DNA from: Pelodera strongyloides | Taxonomy: Eukaryota > Nematoda > Chromadorea > Rhabditida > Rhabditidae | Length of the DNA: 64,000 nt | Direction of reading: 5' to 3' | Assembly: GCA_036852015.1 (NCBI GenBank) | Contig: JAANDG010000054.1 | Location: 186,001-250,000, forward strand | In this document: positions 46,998 to 57,767 of the stretch, piece after piece | Position numbering within the stretch: the first letter of the stretch is position 1 | Layout: the number at the start of each line of letters is the position of its first letter | Position numbers and translations under genes: made by a program | Notes under the pieces: generated by a model | What the model saw: only the letters and a program-made list of their open reading frames with translations | Databases searched by the model: none | Told to the model about the DNA's origin: nothing

Positions 46998-49900
46998 ATG
47001 GTCTATGCATATGTGATAATGTTCACTCTCGCTTTGTGTGTGTTTCTGGCGTATTTGATACGTTATTGGAGCAACATGAGTGAAACAAAGGAGAAGAGGT
47101 AGTTGTATAACTTATGCTTCATTACGGGGGAATACGTGGTGTGTAATTTTTCGCCATCTTTGCACTGTGCCATCCATATTATTGGATAGTCTATGTCTAA
47201 CGTGTCAGTCTGTCAGTGTTTTTTTTTAGCTTTGCCACGCCTGCGGCTAATGCGAGTGAAGCTTCGCCTCCATGCAAACCCGAGAAGAATGGTGCCCCTA
47301 AACAAACGAAAACGATAACGAAAGGAAATGTCACCGTGTGTTAATTATCTTTTTTTATTACGGTGTGTCTATAGAGTGACCGCGTGTTTTAGGCATGAGA
47401 CCACCTCAAAGTTTAGCTTCATGGGACTGGGACTGTTCTTAGTTCTTACTTTCTACTGCTACTGCCTTTTTTACCGTTGGTGGTTCTGAATTTTCACTCA
47501 CGATACAATCCTTGATAAATCTCTAATGTCCTTTTCTATCTTTCATATTAGTAGTCTTAGACCATTCAGTGCTCTTTTTTCAGAAGGCCGTCGCTTATTC
47601 CCATCCATGGCTGCTGTCTAGTTTGAAGGGGCACACTTCTGATGTTCTCGACTTTGATTTTGCACCCGATGGTAAACGATTTATTAGCGTATCCGAGGAC
47701 AGGAAAGCACTGCTCTGGGATGCTAGGGTAAGCTTTGTTCTTTTACTAGTAGAAGTGAGGGCAACACTCATCGTGCTATTTAGGAGACTGTCTGACTGTC
47801 AGAATCGGAATATATTTTAAATACGTTAGAAAGACTGACTTGTGATAAGCATGATCATTTTTTGTTCCTATTGAATGGCCAGGGGCACTTTGTGGACTTG
47901 TGAAGTTTAGCTATAAACTATAAGTTTTAACTTTATCTTGTTTTCGTTCAGGATTTTATGTCAAATGAGCACAAATCTGTGCAGAGTCGGTTTGAGTACG
48001 ACTGCGCTTCACGAGTGGCCTTTGCCCCTGATTCTTGCTCTGTACTGTTGGCGTTTCAAGATAAAAATGTGGTATGGTTTTTTTTCTTGTTTTCTTGATT
48101 CCTTTAGTGCAGCAGTGGGAAGTTACGGTCAGGAAGTCTTATTGTTACGCCGATTGGTTCATTGTGTTGTAAAGTAAAGCATGTCGTGCGCATGGGTTTT
48201 CATTGATTAAAATTTATCACATATCGCCGGCGCCGCATTTTACGTGCTGACCCATTCGGTCTTCTTTTGTTCCTAGGGCTAGAACCACTTTGTTTGGCTC
48301 TGTAAAGAATCTTGCAGTTTAACTTAATTTCAAATATATGTTTAGTTGAGCGTATATCGTCGAGTGAAGAACGAAGTTGGGAAGGTTCGTCTAGTTCCTG
48401 TTGAGAATGTTGAGTATCCGAAGGTCCATCAACAAGACATCGAGTATATCGGATTTTCTGCAACAGGTACTGTTTGGTATTTGTTTTTGTGTCTTATCTC
48501 TGTCAGGGCGCGTTCGGGATACCGAATTCCGAACAAAAAAACGTCTCCAAAGTAGTTCGGGACTTTGGGATGATGGCCCCCCAAATGTAAATCTTTTCCA
48601 CAGTCGACATAGCCCGTGGGCACAGAGACCACTAGACATGCAACAATATGCTGAGTCAATGTGAATTTCTTTGTGCCCAAAGGCTAAATGTACTGTGGAA
48701 AAGAATTTCGTATCCGAACTACTTTTGCAACGTTTTTTTTTGTTCGGAATTCTGCATCCCGAATGCGCCCTGCCCTCACTGCGAACTTCCCAGCGTGCTT
48801 TGTAACCGTAACTGCTATCGCGATTTATCTGTGTCCTGGTTCTTTGTCAGTTTTTGGTAGTTGTAAATGTATGAACCGCTCGTCAGTATTTGTGATAACT
48901 GGGCTAGAGACTTTCAGACTTGCCTTTTAGAGAGAGACTTCAGTTTCCATAATTTTCTTCCATTACACCTTATATTTAAGGTAAATTCATCTTCTCCGCG
49001 TGCAAGCAGGGAAAGGCTTTCGTTTACTCGCTGAAAGGTATGCGATTATTATTATTATTATTATTATTATGTTAATTTTGGTAGGTATTTCGAACTTCTC
49101 TTCGTATGTTTATGTTCTTGAGCAATCGTAGAGTTGTCTAGATGCATGATTATTGTAGATTAGATGTACGTGTTTATTGGAGATTAGGTGTATTGGGTCC
49201 ACTGAATTTAAGATTCTGCGTTAACAGATTAAACATTAAACTATGGACTTCCTTTTTTCTAGCCCTTTGAATTTGACCATGTAAGCTCATCGATTGTTTT
49301 TTTTGCTGTCGGTGGATATTAGTACTAGTACCAAGCACTGGATGTTATGTGTATGGTTTATGCACTTCAGGCGAAATCCTGGCAACACTCAAGTTCGACC
49401 TCGGTGCTCTGTACCACTGTGCACTTTCCCCCGATGGGCGCTTCATCTCAGCCTGTGGGTTCTCACCCGATGTTATTGTGCAAGAGGTGAGTTATCTTTA
49501 TATCGTGAGTTATCTTTATATCGTGAGTTATCTTTATATTGTTTTTCAACAGAACTAGCTAGCTTTGAAACAGTGGTTCGTACTTTACCTGCTGCCTTTG
49601 AAACATATTTACTTTGAGTTGCGCTACATGCTTGCTGTTGATATGTTTCGTCGACCAAATTTTTGTTTGTTGTCAGTTTTGTTCTTTTCAGTCCGTAGCA
49701 CTGTTTGATAATTATAATTATTTCTTAGATTCAATTCGACCGCGAAGGAAAATTCAAGGCGGTCAAGAAAGTGTTTGCTCTAACGGTATGTTTTCTCTCA
49801 TTCTAGTAAACACATTGTTTTGTGTATTATTTCATGCGAGAGATAATTTGGTCATTTTTCTTTTGATGATTTGTCGGCCGTTTTTCTCATTTTCCTGCTT

Positions 49901-51803
49901 TTACATAGCATAAAACACCCCGCCAAATGCGGACGATCACCTCCCGATCCGTAGTGCATTGTATGCAAATTAGTCTAAATCAGTCTGAATCACCTCCCGA
50001 TCCCTAATGCATTATATGCAAATTAGTCTAAATCACCTCCCCAAAATTTTGAGATGCGGACCTAATTTATTCCCTGTAGCCTTCAGCTTCAGGTTGCTCC
50101 ATTTTTGGTCCCTTTGTGATAGCTATAAGCTAGCGTTTTCGATGTATTTAAAAAGACTAATTAATCACTCGCCATCGTAAGTTGTAATTTGAACGTCTCA
50201 ATTTGTCGTATACAAACATTTTTCAGGGTGCGGTTTCTGGTGTCTACTCGTGTGTATTCAATGCTGACTCTTCGCGGGCGGTCACAGTGTCCAAGGATGC
50301 ATTCATTCGCGTCTATAATACCGGAGTCGAATACAATTTTGGAGAAGATCCCCACCTCATTGCTAAGTACGTGGTTTTTGAGTTTAAAGCGAAATACCGG
50401 CCGGTTTTTGAAACGCACTGTCTACACCTGCTTTCTTATCCAGCATATGCAAGTGAGCAAAAATTAGAATAAAAACTAGACCCCACTTTGAATAAATGCA
50501 TAGGAATGCAAGTATCTGAGATGTTTTTCAAAAACCGGCCCCGATATTTCGCTTTAATTAAAATCAATGTAACAAAACTTAAGGTGCGTTCCTTTGTTGG
50601 CGTTTTTGAGTAATTTTCATAGTACTTATGATCTCTTGTCATTGCCGATCGATGTCGAGGGTATTTTTTGTAGCTACTGTAGATGTTGGTTTACATTGTT
50701 ATTTATTTGACTATGACTTATTCTTTGTCTTATAGAAAGGAGTGCCCGGATCTCCGCACTGCATCTCCTGAGCAGATATCTTTGTCCATTTCTCCCTCTG
50801 GGGGATCATTTGCACTGATTATTTCACAAAAAATGAAATTCTTCTGCGCCGACAACCTTGAATTGGAACTAGTTGAAGGTATTTCATTTGTCATTTTTGT
50901 GACAGTTTGTATTGTCCGGTCCGATGTTGTTGACGCGTTTCACCTATTCTTTATAATTTTTATTAGTTATAACATATCTAGTGGAGTAATGTAACCGGAA
51001 GAATGATTGGAATTGGAACAGTGCGTTCAGCTGATCCTGGTTCGTCACTGCTAGCCTATGAGAGAAGGTCAACCTGTCGTGCAAGTCTTGCATTTGTTAG
51101 TTTTGCACTGATGAGTTAACTCCTTTTGCACCGTTACCGTTACCGCGGATTCGGTCGGAATAATGGGATATTGGATGTACTTTATCATATATTTGCAGCC
51201 GATGACTTGTCCCGTGTGACCCGGGTTCGTCATAGTCCCTGTGGAGAGATGGTGGTTGTGAGTGGAGACAGAGTGATCCGTATATTCAGAAACATTGCCG
51301 AGTATTATTCACAAGTGGAACGATTGAGAAAGGTTGGAGGTTATCTCGCATCTTTGTAGGAATGTTATGCTAATGATTTAGTAAAGGAGTTGGGTTGAAG
51401 TTGCCATGTAAAACTGTAAAACATATGAACGGCTACTGTGTTTTGCAATGACTGGCTAGTGTCATGCTAGTGAGACGTGACACGCGACGATTACTGGATG
51501 TGGGTCTGACAAATAAACATTAGGTTGACGAAACCAAAATTCTTGACTAATAATTTAATATAATATATAAATTATATAAATGTACTATGCAATACAACTG
51601 CACTATATAATGTACTGTATAACTGTATCATATAAATGTACATAACACTAGGAGTGCTTCTTATAGCTAGATGAATTGGCGGAACTGTAATATACGTATT
51701 TATTTTCCAGTCGATTCCACTTGCCTCGAATGCCTCTGCGAAAAGAAGAATCGAAGAGCAGGTCGATGAATTTGAGAGGAAAATTTTGCAATTTCCCGTG
51801 TAA
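46998..51803 (+). CDS. TBL2-like (transducin beta-like 2) membrane-anchored WD40 protein, 12 exons
   Basis: Exons: 46998-47098, 47230-47335, 47584-47727, 47952-48071, 48346-48466, 48981-49037, 49371-49486, 49729-49785, 50227-50366, 50736-50878, 51199-51332 and 51711-51803 (TAA). All phases agree, giving 443 residues; human TBL2 has 447. Residues 2-21 form one membrane segment (MVYAYVIMFTLALCVFLAYL). A basic/Pro linker follows, then WD repeats: LKGHTSDVLDFDFAPDGKRF near residue 84, a repeat with SPDGRFISACGFSPDV that is very close to the TBL2 signature, and GDRVIRIF near the end. A charged helical tail follows (EEQVDEFERKILQF). TBL2 is an ER-membrane protein that associates with PERK in vertebrates; that role is inferred here only from family. 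The exon 6 acceptor is the weak TTTAAG. Confidence 0.9.
47393..47489 (+). other. Possible alternative last exon encoding a membrane segment, inside TBL2 intron 2
   Basis: After CGTGTTTTAG, one frame reads HETTSKFSFMGLGLFLVLTF and continues hydrophobic to TGA at 47487-47489. It stays in frame if exon 2 uses the donor two bases downstream (47337 instead of 47335) within the overlapping GTGTGTTAAT. The product would be about 101 residues with membrane segments at both ends and no WD repeats. Unconfirmed; chance hydrophobic reading in T-rich DNA is possible. Confidence 0.3.
48504..48772. mobile_element. hAT-like MITE in TBL2 intron 5
   Basis: The element opens CAGGGCGCGTTCGGGATACC and closes with the inverse of CAGGGCGCATTCGGGATGCA. 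The inverted ends run on through GAATTCCGAACAAAAAAA for about 50 bp. The CAGGG terminus is typical of hAT elements; clear 8-bp target duplications are not visible. It starts 38 nt after the exon 5 donor. Confidence 0.78.
49045..49070. repeat. (ATT)n microsatellite in TBL2 intron 6
   Basis: About eight perfect ATT units directly after the exon 6 donor. Confidence 0.95.
49487..49540 (+). repeat. Three tandem 18-mers, each beginning with a GTGAGT splice donor (TBL2 exon 7/intron 7)
   Basis: GTGAGTTATCTTTATATC occurs three times head to tail; the third ends in TT. The first copy is the exon 7 donor. Because 18 is a multiple of three and no stop occurs in frame, use of the second or third donor would add 6 or 12 residues (VSYLYI units) without changing frame. 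Confidence 0.9.
49936..50034. repeat. Tandem duplication of about 50 bp in TBL2 intron 8
   Basis: ATCACCTCCCGATCC followed by 'gcattNtatgcaaattagtctaaatc' is present at 49936-49981 and 49988-50034. It contains an octamer-like ATGCAAAT in both units. Confidence 0.85.
50384..50557. mobile_element. MITE, family TTAAAGCGAAATACCGGCC (copy 2), in TBL2 intron 9
   Basis: It begins TTAAAGCGAAATACCGGCC and ends 'aaaaaccggccccgatatttcgctttaa', with nearly perfect inverted ends of about 30 bp. The interior matches the 30.9-kb copy. It starts 18 nt after the exon 9 donor. Confidence 0.85.
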
Positions 51804-53515
51804 GCTTTAGATTTTTGTAGTCTTTACTTGTTTCAGTTACTCGTATTCTCCCGGTCTCCTTTTTTATATATCTCTTCACTGAGAACTACCATCCCTGTTA
51901 TAATGTATATTCCATTTCTGAATACCGGGTGGTTTTCTTTTTATTATATTGTTTGTTTCTCTTGTTGTACGGTGTTTTTCTGTGCCAAATTAATTTATTG
52001 CAATATGTTTATGTTTGATTTTCGTCTTGTTTGTAATTAATAATTACTGGTTTGTTTTTGGGTGTTTTAATTGTTAAATTGTTTAAATAACTTGTCCTAT
52101 GCATATCATAGTTGTCATACATTCTTGCGTATACCTAATAATGTGATTTTGTTTTGTTAGAGTTTTTTGGAGTTTTATTATGTGATCGGGTGTTTGTTTG
52201 CAAAGTAAAATTTTACCTCACCTGTTTTTTTTCTTTGTCTTTTTTTAGTTGCATTCCATGCATGATTACGAACACGATTTAGAGTTATGTTTCATGAGTG
52301 ACATGAATTAAAGTGAATAAGGGTTATTCTTAATTTAGTAGTGCCATAACGCCATATTACATAAGTCGGAGCAAAGAAAACAATTGCAAAATCCTTTCCG
52401 TATAATCCCTCGGTGGAACTTTTGTTTGCATACAATTTGTGTATTATTGGGTTGGAGAGGTGGATATGTTGGGCGGAATTGATTAGAGTACTCGTCAGCA
52501 TTTATAAGATTTAGGATTTTCTTAGTTGAATGTTGTGTCTTGGTTGTAATGTTCTTGTGCTTGATGTTGTAATGTTCTTGTGCTTGATGTCTCTGAAGAC
52601 GTGCTACATTCATTTAGTTGCTTTTGTCCAAATAATACTGAAATTTTTCAAATAGGGTAGAATTATAATAGAATTACAGAATACTGTAACTATAGTTGGC
52701 TTGGACAACCTGACAGCAGCATCTCGTGGACAACTGAATTCTTGTGCATTTATGCTAATTTACTCGAATTTACCTCGATTTTTTACTGTAATTTATGCTT
52801 ATTTGCATAAGCAGCATAAGAATGCTGTTTCAAAAACCGGCCAGTATTTCGCTTTAAATACCTACTAAAATTCCCTACCTTATGTGATGTTTAATCGTTT
52901 ACTAATGCCGACCACCCATTTTTGAAACCGAATATGAGTTCGCCCCCACGTGTGGAATCTAATTTAGTTGAAAGCATCCTATTAGCAAAGTCTGCACAAA
53001 CATCAAGATATGAATAAAAGGTAGCAATTCGACCGGCTGAAGTTCATAAACTAAATTTATGTTCCTCTCACAGGTTTAAGATCATTTATCATAAAACATC
53101 CAAGCAAAAACAAAGTTTGCCCAAGCAAAATTTTTTTTATTCCCTTTCAACTATATTCCAAATGCAGAATGTCAAATCTCATTGCTAATCTTATCGGAAA
53201 AAAATAAAGTCATGTCCAATCTTCCTTTTTTTGTAATTAGATTGTGTTTATGTCTGAAGTTTTCTAAAACGAGTAGAAAGCTATGGAAAAGTTGCATTGC
53301 AGGCAACGTCAACAAATTCCAAAACTACACGTAATATAATATGTTATACTGATTGCGAGTAAGAGAACAAATTACGGTATTACTATACTTTCATATATGT
53401 AGAGATTACTGTAGTATGTATTTGTATGTGTATGTGGAAACTCACGGCAGAGCTCGGTGTTTTTTTTTTGCTTTATAACCTCATCCCTTTTATTAAAGTA
53501 CTTATGAAATCTTTC
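51804..53515. other. Intergenic region between TBL2-like and aquaporin genes
   Basis: The 1.7 kb is T-rich just after the stop codon and holds no exon that I can support. It includes a fragment of the TTAAAGCGAAAT family (52795-52857) and a short duplication near 52.55 kb ('aatgttcttgtgcttgatgt'). The aquaporin promoter or trans-splice signals should lie here. Confidence 0.6.
52795..52857. mobile_element. Fragment of the TTAAAGCGAAATACCGG MITE family
   Basis: 'gctgtttcaaaaaccggccagtatttcgctttaa' at the right end matches the complete copies. The left end is lost or too diverged. Confidence 0.6.
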
Positions 53516-53524
53516 AGTTATACA
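53508..53524 (+). promoter_or_regulatory. Probable trans-splice acceptor of the aquaporin gene
   Basis: AAATCTTTCAG ends at 53517, 7 nt before the ATG at 53525. An in-frame ATG at about 53504 lies before this acceptor and would be removed. Confidence 0.55.
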
Positions 53525-56500
53525 ATGGAAAAGAATGAGGTAGACGGGTTTGCCTTTAGAACTTCTCGTTTCTTCCCAGATGTTCTTCGACTACGGAATA
53601 AACTGGCTCGGGAGCTTATCTGCGAATTTTTCTGTACATTCTTCTTCTTGGTAATAATTCGTGCCTAATCGTTTCCAGTTTTTAGTGTGAATACACCGGT
53701 GCGTACCCGGCACCCCAATTTGGTGAATAGCTTGGGTAAAGCAAAAATGCGAAGTTCTTTAATTTCTCTTGGCGCACTTGGGGCATACTTCTGGCGGAAC
53801 TGCCGCGCGCTCCTCCAAAACCTCTTGGCGCACTTGTTACATACTTCTGGCGGAACTGCCGCGCGCTCGTCCAAAATCAAAATGCTGCTTGGTGCTTTAT
53901 GTGTTGCGGCGCAACCATTTTTCTATGCAGAGAATACTTAAAAAAATAAAATTGAATCATAGATCAAGTATCTAGTATCCCTTCAATAGTGAAATGTTAC
54001 ATAAATTATAAATAAATCATTCTCAATAATCATCACACATTTTTCGCAGCGTTCATTGCTTGAAAATTCGCGTATTAAATAACACCCTGCATAAAGCGTA
54101 AAGAAAGAGTGTAATTGTTGTACTCTCTGTTGGAACAATTTGATGTTTGAATATATTAATAATAAATTGCGGAACATGATATTTCATTGCGCGTTCGAAG
54201 AGAAAGAAAGCAAAGATTTGTGGAAACAAGAGTATATTATGGGAAATGATACAAATATATCTATCATACTATAACACAAAGTTAACTAACAAAATTGTAT
54301 ACAGTATTCAATTTCAAAAGGTTTTCTGCGTACATTGCCAGAAGACCTCAAGAAGAGCTTTTACGCTTTTACGCAGCAGCTTTTACGCAATAGAGTTTCA
54401 CCCGAGTTATTCAATTTGAAGCTAATGTTCACTGAAAACTAGAAAGTCCTTGATTTGGAATGTTTTAGTTGGTCGGAGTTGGATGTACAATACAGATAAA
54501 AACGGCAAAGGGGATCGAGGGAAACTTCTTGACTCTCAACTTTTGCTGGGGACTTTCGGTCGCATTTTCCAGCTTCATTGGTGGATGGTTGTCAGGTGGG
54601 GTACTGTAATTTTAAGAACCAAGATGCTCTGATTCTCATCGACTCAGTTGTCTCGCTTTTCTCATATACATCTTACAATTATGCTTAGGAGGTACAAAGA
54701 GAGTACGTGGACGGTACGCGGCGTGTCTTTTTTTGCCATCCTCAGTGGCGCTGTGTCAGATGACTTTGAGTTGCCTTGTCTTATGCCTTGTCTATGCTGG
54801 AAATATTCTAACAGTAAAACGTGTATCCGACAAATAATTATGTCATACAGGTGGCCATACAAATCCCTCGGTCTCCTTGGTTCAATGGTCTCTAGGACGA
54901 CTTTCTTTACTTCGTGCTTTGACATACTCAATCGCCCAGATTTTGGGTGCCTTTGTTGGAACTGCCCTGGCCTACTTGGATTATATCGGTAAGACTTTTG
55001 CTTTACTGAAATCAGTATCGGATCTGGTTTCTTATAATCCATAATCATAATCATACCTGTGGCTCTGGAAAACTAGCAAAGAAGATTGGTTTGTAGTTGT
55101 CTCGTGCGTTATTCAGCAGTGGAGCAGTACAAGAAAAATTTCAATTTTTTTAGCATTGATAATAAAAAAACCTTGAAATTTGCAAAATCAAGGGCATATT
55201 TGCAGGGTCGATGAATTCGTTTGATGGCGGAAAACGACAGGCCACTGGAGAAAATGGCACTCTTTGCATGTTGGTCACTTGCCCGGCACCATTTACATCA
55301 CATATTGCTGGCCTACTAGATCAGGTTATTTGATTCCGCTTTTTTTTGTAGTAATTTTATTTTACTTGAAACTAGGTTGGTAATAGCGAAAAGCAAACTT
55401 ATATTGTGCATTGTACCCTGTTAACTTTACCGTTCGCAAAGTCACGTGTTACGCACATTGTCGGTAGTCGGGTCTGTACTTCTATACATACATAGTTTAT
55501 TGATCACATATATCAAAAAAAGACACACATAATCAAATGGATACCCTAAGACGAACATGCTTCACAACAGCTCGTACTGACAAGGGCCCAACTACACAAG
55601 AATGTAACTCAAAAATTCAAAACGCAAAATATCAAGAAACGTAACTAGTTAAAATATAGTACCACTATCATAATCAATCCTTACATCCGTACTTTTCGAT
55701 AAAAGCTTTCTCCATTGCTGATTCAAAGGCCTTGCCAAATGACTCACTAAACTGGTCAAGTGATTGTTGATCTAATAACGGGATAGGTGACACAGGTGGT
55801 TCAGCTGTTGGCAATTGCACAGGGTGTGCAATTGGTTCAATTACAGACAACTGAGGGGAGGGCATTACTAATAGCAGTTCCTCACGTGTGTTTTCGATAG
55901 GTGAAGTTGGTTCTTTGATCTCTGGCGCACACGGGGTCAAAGGTTCTTCTCGAACAGCTTTTCGACGAATATATCCCTCATGTCTCTGCTTCGGTGTTTC
56001 AGCTCTCCGAACGTTGATGTGTGAGAGTTCGTTCAGGGGTCTTCTTGAGCCGCTCGGCGAGTTCCTTAAATAGAGGCAAACGAACACCAGCTTTCATTCG
56101 ACATAGTATAGGTCGGGGATGGTTGCCGGGTTTCCCCATGCGACCAATTACATGGAAAGAATCGGGTGAGTAAGAGCACAGAGCCAAAACATTGGTTGTA
56201 ATATTTAAATCATTACTCACCCGATCCGTTTCCTCCGCGTTGAGCAGCACAAAATGGTCCTTTAGCTCACTCCGACGAAATCCTTCAGATAGTTCTTCGC
56301 GAATAAAGGACTTTAGCTCGGTGAATAATTCAGTGAGAGTAAATTGAATATTGTGGCGTATTGGGAAGTCTGGGCGAGAGGTAGGTGTAGGGATTTGGGA
56401 GTTATCAGGGTAGATCATTTCGGCGGTGGTGATGCGACCGCTCTGTGTTGGGTTAGAGGGGTCGAATGTACACGTCTGTGCTTTTATTTGACATGTGGGT

Positions 56501-57706
56501 AGTAGAAGACTAAGCCTAAGCCTAAGCCTAAACCTAAGCCTAAGCCTAGCATGTTCATTCAAAATAGTAGGCTTTTGATTGACCCATACTTTCATACTCT
56601 GAGCCGAGCAGTGTTTTTTATGCGTACTGCTTTTAGGTAATAGGCACAGGGATTCTGTGTTGTACAATGGCAGCCATGTTGGATTCACGTAATGGAATTG
56701 CCATTTGGTTACGGCCATTCATTGGCGGAATTACAGTAAGTACTCATATTATTTTTTTTCGTAAAACTTCGTCAGGATGTCAAATCCCGGTTCGAGGATT
56801 TTCAAGGGGGTCCTTTATTTGATGTTGATGGGTCAAGCTCACAAGGCATAATATTATACAAATTGTAAAAAAGTTCCATATTATAAAGTTCCATGTATGC
56901 TATGCAAGCAAGAACTTGAAATAGAACCGCAAAAATAGCACCTTTATGCTTTAAACGTACACCAGATACAGAACCATAAAAGTAAGTTTCACGCACATGT
57001 AATAGTCTGTAACATTTAACATTTATGCTTTATGTAACTTCATGTAACTTTATGTATGTATGCACATGTAACCTTTATGCTACGTACACCACATACTGAA
57101 CCATAAAAGTACGTTTCACGCACATGTAATAGTCTGCTAACATCGTAGTCTGATGTTGGATGACGACGTGTTCGTTTATATGGATAATAATGGGAATACA
57201 TACGTAGGTGATTTAGGTTATGATGATCGGTTTATCATTCGCTCAAAATGATGGATATCCAATCAATGCGGCCAGAGACCTCGGCGCGAGAATATTTGCC
57301 TCTTGTATATACGGAAGGGAAGCATGGAGGTGATCAATCGATACTTTTGAAGACTGTATTCTCATTTCAAAATATATCCATTACATTGGAGAGTTGTTGG
57401 AATGCATAAATTATCTTCGCGATTATTATTGATAATAAGTACCGTAGCCTTCAAAGCATTGCGTAGTTCGGACTAATCCAAGAAGTATTTTGTTTCAGTT
57501 CCTTCGATAATTATTGGTGGGTACCAATCCTGGGTCCCCTAATCGGAGGTTTCGTGGGTGCCTGGTTGTACGTTCTCCTCATTGATGTGCATTCGTGGTC
57601 GACCACGGAAGAAATTGAGAGAAATGGATATAGGTATCGACAGACTTCTCATGTTTGGAGCACGAATTCACAGGACGAAGGAAGGACGGCAGCAAGTCGG
57701 TGCTAG
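53525..57706 (+). CDS. Aquaglyceroporin (MIP family channel), 7 exons, with NPS and NAA boxes
   Basis: Exons: 53525-53650, 54469-54595, 54851-54988, 55206-55324, 56637-56735, 57217-57329 and 57499-57706 (TAG). Phases agree throughout, giving 309 residues, usual for the family. Landmarks in order are LARELICEFFCTFFFL (first helix), SGGHTNPSVSL (first pore loop, NPS at 89-91), SIAQILGAFVGTALAYLDYI, FDGGKRQATGENG and CPAPF of the glycerol-facilitator loop, DSRNGIAIWLRPFIGG, GYPINAARDLGARIF (second loop, NAA at 220-222, followed by the Arg-Asp of glycerol channels), and VPILGPLIGGFVGAWLYVLL (sixth helix). It should pass water and small polyols across a membrane. Both NPA boxes are altered, each explicable by one base change. 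The 1.3-kb intron 4 carries an antisense ORF. Confidence 0.92.
53766..53877. repeat. 56-bp tandem duplication in aquaporin intron 1
   Basis: CTCTTGGCGCACTTG followed by 'catacttctggcggaactgccgcgcgctc' occurs at 53766 and 53822. It is GC-rich against an AT-rich intron. Confidence 0.85.
55674..56630 (-). pseudogene. Antisense, frame-broken ORF resembling a non-LTR retrotransposon ORF1-type protein
   Basis: Two overlapping minus-strand frames (to 55999 and 55674-56087) appear to be one protein split by a frameshift near 56.0-56.09 kb. The first contains an acidic/helical part (ELFTELKSFIREELSEGFRR) and HVIGRMGKPGNHPRPILCRM, which follows the 'hydrophobic-R-x-G ... RPRPI' pattern of L1-type ORF1 and related domains. 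The second begins with INVRRAETPKQRHEG, like the end of that domain, then a Pro-rich tail. No reverse transcriptase is present. It lies in the intron between aquaporin exons 4 and 5; its longest frame runs on to 56718, antisense to exon 5, but that part is probably not coding. A decayed element or a captured nested gene are both possible. Confidence 0.42.
56510..56549 (-). repeat. Interstitial telomere repeat (TTAGGC)n
   Basis: CTAAGCCTAAGCCTAAGCCT and more, about six and a half units with one variant (AAACCT), the C-rich strand being on plus. TTAGGC is the nematode telomere unit. It lies in the 5' part of the antisense ORF1-like frame, which it crosses as alternating Arg-Leu codons. Confidence 0.93.
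56941..57139. repeat. Spaced direct duplication in the intron between aquaporin exons 5 and 6
   Basis: The unit 'CCTTTATGCT ... ACCATAAAAGTANGTTTCACG ... cacatgtaatagtctg' occurs at 56941-57012 and 57072-57139. Confidence 0.8.
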
Positions 57707-57767
57707 CACAGAATATGCACTTGTTCTTATTGGGAATTATTTCTTTCGTAAACATAACTGCCACTCT

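Noticed and set aside
55999..56718. Full 239-codon minus ORF taken as an intact gene from its first Met
   Set aside because: Its first part is antisense to aquaporin exon 5 and crosses telomere repeats. Only the later part has protein character, and the frame breaks near 56.0 kb.
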